A DNA stretch of 64,000 nucleotides, taken from contig CM055106.1 of assembly GCA_029204225.1 (NCBI GenBank), positions 38,342,036 through 38,406,035 on the forward strand, given 5' to 3'. A program made the translations under genes and the position numbers. The notes beneath the pieces are model-generated. The model saw only the letters and a program-made list of their open reading frames with translations. It searched no databases and was not told where the DNA came from. Shown in pieces: positions 50,201-60,000 of this stretch. This stretch comes from Diphasiastrum complanatum. Its lineage: Eukaryota > Streptophyta > Lycopodiopsida > Lycopodiales > Lycopodiaceae. Every line of letters starts with the position of its first letter. The first letter of the stretch is position 1.

Positions 50201-53200
50201 ACTATCGGACTCTTATAATTGGGCACGTTATCACGAAGTTGTATGGCATTATTCTTCAGTCAGTTGTGAGTACTGAGTCAGAGACCAAGAGATTGCATGC
50301 TATGGGCCAAGCTGGGTTTAGAGCTCATTATTCTACTACAAATCATATCTTTACTCTCAGAGCCATTATTATTGAGGAAGCTCAGCACCGACGAGAGCGA
50401 GTTTATCGCTGCTTCATTGACTTCTAGAAAGCCTTCGACTTTGTCCCACGTTCCTTACTTGGCACCGGCGAGAGCGAGTTTATCGCTGCTTTGTTGACTT
50501 CTAGAAAGCCTTCGACTCTGTCCCACGCTCCTTACTCATCCAGCGGATAAGGAGACCTTGGTTTTTCTGATGACACAGTCCTAGCAGTGGTGGCACTCTA
50601 TGAGAGAGTATTGGGATGTTTCCGAAGTGACAGAGGTATCTCAAAGCAAATCATGAGCACTATTGGGGTGAAGCAGGGATGTTCCCTCTCCCCTACACTT
50701 TTTGGCTTATATATTGATGAGTTAGAGAGCAGTGTGGTGGTTCTAGACTTGGTGACATCTTGATCGCTATTCTTCTTTATGCAGATGATGTGGTTCTACT
50801 TTCACCTACTAGAGAGGGGTTACAGAGATAGATTGATTGTCTTCATGATTTTTGTTCCAGATGGGGCCTAGGGGTGAACATTGTGAAGACCAAGGTGATG
50901 GTCTTCAACACTTCCAGGAGCTTTATGTTGAGACAGGAGCTTCTTTTTGACAACCGGCCGTTAGAGATTGTCCCTTCCTACACTTACTTGGGCACCCTTT
51001 TTACGGGTCCTATATTTAGTATGAGACAGGCAGCCTCTAGTAGGCTTCGGAAAGGCCATGCTTCCCAGGCCCAGTTGGAGAGATTTGCTTCCGTAAGTCT
51101 ATTCGAGATGCCTCGAGTAAGTGTCGGCTTTTTGACACCATTGTTTCTCCTACAGCCCTATATGCATCAGCTACATGGTGCACGGGCTCTACCTCATCTG
51201 ACTGGGCCAGTATCTCACGGCTACAGATCACTATGCTTTCACGCATGATTCAGGATGATCAGAAGTGCCTTATCAAAGACAATCGAATCATCAAGTTTGT
51301 GCAGCTTCTGATAGTACAAAGAGCAGAATGTGGCATGAAAGGGACATCTGAACTATAAAAGCTTACAGATTCTAAAAGACAATAATATGGTAATAGGATT
51401 ACCTAATATTGTATCTTCGGAAAAAATCTGTGAAGGATGTGTTATGGGCAAGCATCATCGTATGCAGTTTCCTAAGGATGGAGCATATAGAGCCAAGGAG
51501 ATCTTGGAGCTTGTTCATACAGACTTATGTGGTCCCATGCAGACCGAGTCTATAGGGAGAGCATCCTACTTCATGGTATTTGTGGATGATTTTTCCAGGA
51601 AAGAATGGATATACTTGTTTAAGTATAAGAGTCAAGCTTTTAAATTCTTTACTCAGTTCAAATCACTTGTTGAGAAGCAAACAGGAAAGCAAATCAAGAT
51701 TCTACGTTCAGATAAGGGAGGTGAGTTCATATCTACAGAGTTCCAGGAATTCTGCAAAGAACATGGAATCAAGAAACAATTTGCTTCGACTGATACACCA
51801 CAGCATAATGGAGTAGCCGAGAGAAAGAACATGTCTATTGTGGAGAGTGCTCAAAGCATGCTACAAGGTAAGAACCTCAAGAATCATTTGTGGGGTGAAG
51901 CAGTGAGTACAGCAGTTTACTTACTTAACAGAAGTCCTACAAAAGCTGTTCTAAATCGAACTCCAGAAGGAGCTTTCACAGGTATAAAACCTAAAGTGGA
52001 TCATCTACGAGTTGTTGGTTGTATTGCATATGCTCATATTCCTAAAGATAAGCGTCGAAAACTTGATTCAAAGGCAGTCAATTGTTTATTCCTTGGTTAT
52101 GATGAGCAAGAGAAGGCATATCGCCTTATAATCTTATTAGTAAGAAGGTGATTATGAGCAGGGATGTTGTGTTTGAAGAAAGTGAGTCTTCTAACCTAGA
52201 AGAACATGAGGAGGATGTATTCTCTCCTACATAAATTTTCTCCTGCATAAAAAACTCCTATCACAGATGATATTCAAGAAGATACAGGTCCATTTGATAC
52301 AGCTTCTACACAAATTGTACCAAGGATGAGTACACAGGTGGATCTTGGTAAACGAAAGGAAAGGTCAAGAGTATTTGATACTTATTCTCCTTCTACATCA
52401 CCTAAAAAGAAGTTACCAAGATGGTATTTTGAGACTATAAAAGGTAGTCAAATGTTGGATGAGGGAGAATCGAGTCAACAAGGAGCTAAGAGATTGACAT
52501 GTTCAAGTGTCAACTATTGTGAAGATGGTGAAGAAACGCATTATGTGTTTATGGCTTCAGTGTTGGATTCTAAGGATCCTTTATTTTATGAAGATGCTGC
52601 AAAGGAACAAGTTTGGAAGACTGCTATGGATGAGGAGTACAGTTCTATTATGAAACGAGACATGGAATCTTGTTGTACTTCCAGCAGGTTGCAAGTGGAT
52701 TTATAGAACCAAGTTTAAGTCTGATGGTTCTATAGATAAGGATAAAGCTGGTTGATCTACTAAAACACCAATGATCAAGTTGCAGATATCTTCACAAAAG
52801 GACTTGGTCATGAAAATCAGGACACGCCTAGGTCTTATTGATAATCAATTATCCATTAAGGGGGAGTGTTAGGAATTAATGGTTAATTAATTAATTGTAG
52901 AGGCCAGCCTGCGTGCTAGAAGGCCTATTTCTATTTTTAGTATAGGTACTATCTATTTTTAGTATAGGTACCTAAGTTAGTACCAATTTTGCTAGCTTCA
53001 TTATCAATTTAATTCAGATCATCTCAGATCATTGCTCTTGTGAATCATCTTCTTCCTCTTGTGTTTGGTGTTTTGTGAGTACTAATAAGATTAGTCTACT
53101 CCTAGTTTGAGAATCACTCAGATTCTATCAGGCCTAGAGCATGTAAAACACAACTCTAGACAAGAACTTAGCAAAGGCTTGTAGGATCTGGGATCTTCGA

Positions 53201-53764
53201 AGCCCACAAGTTGCCTTGAGACTTAAAAGATCACATGCATTGAACATGCATCAACATGCAAGACATGTATGTGACATGCATGCAAAACTGAAGATCATGC
53301 AGGAGTTCTAGAACATCTTAGGAGTATCTTAGATCCAACCTGCACTGAAAACTGATGTCAGATAAAATCAGAAATCAGCCTTGAAAATAGGCACAAATCT
53401 GATTTGAAAATTTGTTTAGATCTCCAAATCAGCACCGAATTTGATGTGAATACACCCGATGGAAACCTCGGGACGCCCCGAGTAAGTGTCAGTTATTTGA
53501 TCCTTTTGCCTCCCCCATTGCATTGTATGCTGCAAAGACATGGTGCCCAAGGCTCACGTCTGCTAATTGGGCCAGTATCTCATCCGACCCCTGGATGCTG
53601 GGTCGGACGCGTCCCATTTTTTTAAAAAAAAATTTCTAGACGCATCCAGCATCCGGGCCTTGGACGCGTTTTTTAATTTTTTTTTTTTTTTAAAAAACCA
53701 GAAGGGCGCGCGGGCAGCGGAACAGTCCGCAGAAGCCCGAGAAGCTGAGAGAGAGAAAGAGGGC

Positions 53765-53798
<34 letters not shown>

Positions 53799-53977
53799 GT
53801 GAGTGAGGGAGAGAGAGAGAGAGTGTGTGCATTTGGGTGGGTTATGGCGTGTGTGTGTGTGATGATTTCTGTGTGTGTGTGTGTGTGTGGGTTAGTTGAT
53901 TTGTGTATGCATCTGTGTGTGTGGTGATTTGTGTGAGAGAGAGAGGAAGAGACAGAGAGTGTGAGAGAGAGAGAGGA

Positions 53978-54013
<36 letters not shown>

Positions 54014-54054
54014 CACGCGTGTACGAGACCTGCATGCTTGGGTTTGGGGTTTAG

Positions 54055-54090
<36 letters not shown>

Positions 54091-57000
54091 GAAAGTAAGT
54101 TGTTGAAGTTCATCCGAGGAGCGCATCGTTACCTGTATTTATATAGTAGTATTATACATAGATTCGTCAGGGAGAGAGAGATAGCGAGGGCACGAGTCAG
54201 AGTTTTGGAGACTCAAAAAATATAAATTGTTGCTCTTTCATGTCCGATTCTGTAAATATCAAACATGGGAGGCATGAGCAGTGGTTAGGTTTGTTGCAAA
54301 TTTTTTTGGGTACCATTTTCCTATTTTTTAACAGGAGGGGGGCAGGTGGGTGCCAGACACCCTTTGATAATTAATTCCGGGGGGGGGGGGGTAGGGGTCA
54401 TAAATTGTTTTTATCTCTTTTCTAGATGTGGGACAGTGAGGGCAGGGGCCTGTATTTTTTTTTTTGAAAAAAAAAATTGAAAAATGGCGGACACATCCGG
54501 ACCCGGACGCACCCCTGAGGCGTCCGCATCCAGGGTCCGCTTCCTTAGATCTAGATACGCCTTTAGGGACATAGCCTTGGTTCGGAGATGAATGTGTTGT
54601 AGCCACATGCCACTTTCCTCCTAAGACCTCCTCATATGTCCCACCTCCCCCAATGCTACTATTTCTTCAAATATCATTTCTTATTCTGAGCATGGACAGG
54701 TTTTGCTCCGTGGACACTTTAATGCCAAGACTTTAGGGACACAAATGGAAAACATAATGTAGAGGTTGACCCCCTACACATGCATGCACTTGATGTTGAG
54801 GAGCTTGGAATTCAGAAAGTATCAACTGATAGAGATGGTCTAGTTACAAGATATATGGTGAGCATTCTAGGAGAGTCACAAGAGCTGGCCATATACAATG
54901 GCCTTTCCAAGTGGTCTTCATCAAATGATTTCACTCCATCCCCACAATGGCAATCATAGCATAGTTGACCACCTCACGGGTTCACAATCCTTCATTCCAT
55001 ACACCTCCGATTTCACAGTCTCTCCTAACAAACATCTCTGATTTCACAGTCTCTCCTATCTCTTAGCAGTGTGTGTTAGAAATTAATGTTTATTTGCACC
55101 CCTAAATGTTGGGGCGCACTAGTTCTAGCATAGAACTTGGTTTTATTACTTAGTAATTCATTATGGGTCTTTACCCAAAATAGGTAGCAATCATAGTACA
55201 CAACTTTTTGCCTTTAGCTTTTGCTTCTTGCTTTTGGCTTTTCACAAGCTATAGAGAAAGTATTTAAGTAGGCTGGCGCCCCACCATAGATTCATTCCAT
55301 TCTATAGAGCTTTGCCCATCCTCTATAATCAGAGTTCTCGTAATCTCTTATGTTGGTCTTGGTGTGTGTGGGTGCTAGTATGATTAGTTAACTCCTATCT
55401 AGAATTTGTAATCAAATTTTGACATGGTATCAGAGCAGGCTTGAGAGAGAGAGAGAGAATTTGTTTGCAGGGTTGCACCCAGATTTTTGGAGGAGCTGAA
55501 GCTGCATGTGGAGTTGACGTCTTCAGGAGGACAAACGAATCTTCTAGAAAAAGATTTACAGGCTGTATCCCTAGCTGGATCGCTGAACCTGATCACTGCA
55601 GACTGATCGCTGGCTGACAGATGTAACGGATCGCTGCCCAAATCTGTTCACTGAGCTAGATCAAATGTACTTCTCTGTTCACTGGCTGCAGGGTTGTATG
55701 CTGCAGATCTGTCTGCGGGAGACCTCATCACTGCTACTGATTAAATCGCTGGCTGCTGGGAAATCTGATCGCTGAACCGGATCAGTTCTACAGTGCTGAT
55801 CGCTGCCTGAAACTGTTCAGTCGCTGATAGAGATTGCTGACAGATCGCTGGCTGGCTGGCTGCCTAAGAACTTTCGCTGCCAGACCTACAGTTCGCTGGA
55901 TAGCTACTGTTGAATCACTGCCATCAGAGTTGTGTTCAGATCTGAAGCTATTTGCTGGAAGAGGAAGTGACCTAAACTGTTTGTTGATTGAGCGAGATAC
56001 TGATTGGTGGAAATTCAAGTTGTTGAGAGTTGCTAAAGGTCATTATTATGGCAGGGTTGAGTGATGTTGTGTTGCCGGAGTCTAGCAAGCTAGATGGTAC
56101 AAACTACAGCATATGGAAGTTCAAGATGTAGACTATTCTCCAGGATCGAGAATATTAAACAAATACTCTTTAAGACTTGTTTAGAAGTCGATATTGGACA
56201 ATTTCTAACCACCTTAACTTGAAGAATAAAGTGTAGAAATTTACCTAAGGGACCCAAACAACACACTCATAAAAACTTACCAACATCAAATCATAAAACT
56301 TCTAACTATGTAAGAAGCTAAAAAAAATTAGCACTTGCCTTTTCAGACCTGGCTGGGGGTGGCTGCAATGGTATCACAAGATTTAATGGAGGCCCTACAG
56401 GCTTCTCCTTTGGTTTTCGCTCAGATTGCTGCTCTTCTTCTGAATCATATCGATCCTCTTCATCCATTACCACATCCTGTGGTCGTACACCTCCATGATC
56501 ACTGGCATCGTTATCTGAATGTGCTCGCTGCATAATAAGAATTTGATTCCAAGAAAACCTTTATCAAATACATTGCTCACTTGAACAATTTGTGCGAACA
56601 AAATAAAATGTGAAAAGCAAGAAAGGCTAAAGGTTTAGCTTGTCAAAACACCACCATCAACCTAGTTGGAGGAATACAAATATGGGATAACATAAAGCTT
56701 AAATCCAACAAAATCGTGCAGTCCATAACGATATACTCTTACTTCTGACATGGGTTGTGGGCTTGGCTCATGGCGAACATGACCTTCCACTTCTTCATCT
56801 TCTTCTGAATCACCAAAAACTTCACGAATCCCAACAGCTCCAACAGTTTGTTGGTCATTTCCTCCACTAATCATTTATAAAACCAATATTAGTAAGACAA
56901 AAATCAACAAAAATAAAAAAAAAAGCAAAGTGTTAACCAAACCGCATGCACATTCTAGCCCTAGCTACATATCATAAAAACAAGCTTTTCCCAATTGCTC

Positions 57001-60000
57001 TCTACTTCGATACAATCAAAGTCTGAGAACCTACAATAATCCCAAAAATTAATCTTTACACGTGAATGTTAGCCTCTTATAAAGCAACTTAAAATATTCA
57101 AATCTGTACTATGAAGCTGAAATATTCACAATGTTTACAAGTGCCTCAATAAAGTGCAACTTACTTGACCAACCTTTTTATCTAATAAGATTTTCCTCCT
57201 TGTCATTGCCCATCCCATCCAAAACAACAGCCATACATTTGAATGCCAAAACTACTAGTCTAAACATCAAAGCTCTTTATGCAATAGGCTCATGCACCAA
57301 AACTGAAAAGCAATATAACATATGCAAAAGAAGAGAGGGAATGTACTTGCACCTCAACCCATATGTTCAAATTAACAGGTGAGAAAATACATTGCAACAC
57401 CACTTTGGGCCTTATCAATCATCATTACAGCCCCCTCAAATGAAAAACTTAGTTGTATCAAAATGCGTTTTGGACCCCCAAGGATCTCATTTTAATATGG
57501 CATTGTTCCATACTTCGGAATGTCGTATAGAATGATGCAAAAGGACCAGATTTTTTTGAAGGCATGGCCATGTTAGGGCTGAAGCTACATGTAAGTTGGT
57601 TCATGCAGCTGCAAAACAAAGTGGAAGGGTCAACTCATAGGAAAAGGAAAAATGAAACAATAAGATAGTGAGGGAGATGGTAGGAGAAGGAAATCAGCGA
57701 TCATGGTGTAGCTGCAGAAGCGGCTACCAAAGTAGTAACTAAGTGTCATACCAAGGACTATACCAATTAAAAGATTGCACCTATGCAATGTCTATACATC
57801 TCCAACGGAGAGGCTTCAAAAAGTAGATGGGCTGAACTATTGCATGAAATCTAGTGATGTACAAAAAAAATTTTAAATGTGTTATAAAAGTCAAAAGAGA
57901 GGAAGTAAGAGAAAACCCCTAACTCATGTCTACTTAACCCTAGACTAAGAGGTTGTAAAGTGCACAGAAGTGCTTACAATAAGGACAACGATGTAGATTA
58001 TATTAATCTTCAAAAAGGAACCAAACAAGCACCAGAAAGATGAGTTCCAAAAAGCTGATGAAAACTAAAAAATCATAAAATAAACTTCTACATATCAAAG
58101 TAGTACATAAAAGAAGGCTATTGAAGTTGGTGGACATTGGAAAATCAGTATGTCAACTTCTAGACATCAAAATCAAGAGTTACGAGTGGAAATAGAGGCC
58201 TCTGCAAGAAACCAGGTGATCAACAAATTGCCTCGAAGGAAACAAAAAAGATTTGAGTGGCAAAGTTTTCAGAAACCTAGCAAAAGTGTGAACTTGGATG
58301 CCCATACAACTTGCTACTTTAAAACTAAAAAATCTTACATATTCGTGGGCACCCAAGAGGAGTCTAAAGATCTAGGCAAATTGATAATTCGAAAATTGTA
58401 GAAGAAAAAAGCAAGAGATAGCCATTAGGGTTTTTCTCCTCAAGACCAACAAAGAAACTAATTGTGGATGAAATCTCTAGCAGCTAGTGAGCCCAGCAAA
58501 AAGCAGTTTGAAGCTGATGATAAGTAGCATTTTGTCCCTACTCAAAAAGCGCTCTAATACCAAGTTCCAACCAAGATGACACATGACACAGAGAACATCT
58601 ATAGTCTACAAAATATGAAAAGATATGAACATGGACTGAAGTTAACATTCTAACTAAATTCCAAACTACTTTGTTGCTAAGAAGCTACTACTTAAGCAAA
58701 TCAACCCTCAGCAATGAGGTCCCATACACATTTATACCATCTAACAGCCTAGAGTTTGTGAGTTAGGTTTGGGGCCTAAGAATGAACGTCTTGACAGATA
58801 ATAAATAGCCCTCGGGCCCAAAGTATATGGTCTAACTGGCAAATAATAAATAGCATTGCAGACCCAAGGTCCATATAGATATCACCATAGACTAAAGTTT
58901 ATCAATAGCTCATCCTTGTCAACAACAACACTTGCCCATATCTCCTTGAAAGTTTAAGTTCCATATCTTGTAATCTATATTTGTTTTCAAAAGACAAGCC
59001 TCTCAACTAACCACAAGCTTTGAAGCAAGCTTGGTCTTAAGCAATGGGGCATGAAGATTGACAAGAAAGATATTCTACATGAATATCAACCATAATTTAC
59101 ACCTAATAGTAAAGAAAATCGATCGCATAATAAGCAGCAATAGGTATTATGTCAATGAAGTTTCTGCCATGAAGATTAAGGTTAATCTGCAGACTTCAAT
59201 AAAATGAAAAAAAATGTATCGACTTTAAACAAAAATACACATGATATGCACCATTGGGAACAAAGAAAAGGTACTAATAATAACATAGAGTAAAGAAAAA
59301 CCTCGGTTCCCTGCTGGCATTTCCTTCTTCATCATTATCCTCCTCCATGTCCTGAGCTCGTTCATAGTGTTCAGAACCATTAACACTCGCTTCTCCTCCA
59401 TCCTCACTTGCCTCACCTCTCTCTTCAGTCCCCTCCTCCCTTTCTTCACTCTCTGGTTCTGCCTCATGATCTGCATCTCTTTTCTCAACACTGCTCTCTC
59501 TTCCTTCATCACTATCTTCACCTCCCTCATAACTTGCTTCTCCACCTTTCTCTACACTGCCCTCTCCTCCGCCCTCGTCGCTTCCTTCCCCTCCGACACC
59601 GCCTACCTCAAAACTTGCTTCTTCCCCGCCATCATCACTCGCTTCACCTCCCACGGCTTGTCCCATGTAACGCCGTTGATTGACCTCACCTCCACCATCA
59701 CTATAGCCTTGTTCACCTTCACTTTCTTCTCTTTCTATTTCACTCTCCCTTTCACCTTCACTTTCAGCTTCGCCTTCAGGTACAGCTTCTGCCTCCTCAT
59801 CCTGCCATTGAAAAAATATTAACCAGCATAAGCTGTCTGTAACAATATTCTGCAAACGCCAGACATGCAAAATCTAGAAAAACTGCAAAGTTATCTGAAG
59901 AAGGCAGCACTGATTTTTGTAGTACTAAACACTACACAGGACCCTCTTGAAGGACAAACAGAGTGCTAAATAAAGCACATCAGCACGATCTTTGTTTTTT

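Larger units (their letters stand above)
51310..53130 (+). mobile_element. Copia element, 3' half with deleted RT, plus 3' LTR
   Basis: Starts in the GAG-pre-integrase block (WHER..). 51387-52151 is a long open integrase frame: [85 protein letters not shown] and [15 protein letters not shown]. The D, D and E positions of the DDE triad are all readable. 52150-52700 is the linker and the very start of RT ([12 protein letters not shown]). Then nearly all RT and RNase H are deleted, down to [13 protein letters not shown], the polyprotein tail. The AAGGGGGAG purine tract and LTR 52867-53130 follow. Confidence 0.9.
43143..56338 (-). other. LEO1 intron 4 (13.2 kb, GC-AG)
   Basis: The donor is GAAAAG then GCAAGT (exon ends at 56339); the acceptor is TGGATGCAG at 43143. 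Only the GC donor keeps frame; the nearby GTGCTA would shift it. The intron contains LINE, gypsy, copia and inverted-repeat elements, all listed separately. Confidence 0.85.

Noticed and set aside
53690-54091. Open frames of His/Thr and Leu/Ser repeats
   Set aside because: Translations of GA/GT microsatellite DNA only.
56333-56334. GT (GTGCTA) as the exon 4 donor
   Set aside because: It would add four bases and break the frame with exon 5; the GC donor keeps the phase and conserved sequence.
58548-58560. GCGCTCTAATACC as a reverse copia PBS in LEO1 intron 2
   Set aside because: The match is good, but I could not find an LTR to its right or gag to its left, so it is not listed as an element.
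59367-59822. 151-codon plus-strand open frame
   Set aside because: It lies exactly opposite LEO1 exon 2 and is Ser/Thr/Phe/Leu-rich low complexity, the antisense shadow of acidic codons.
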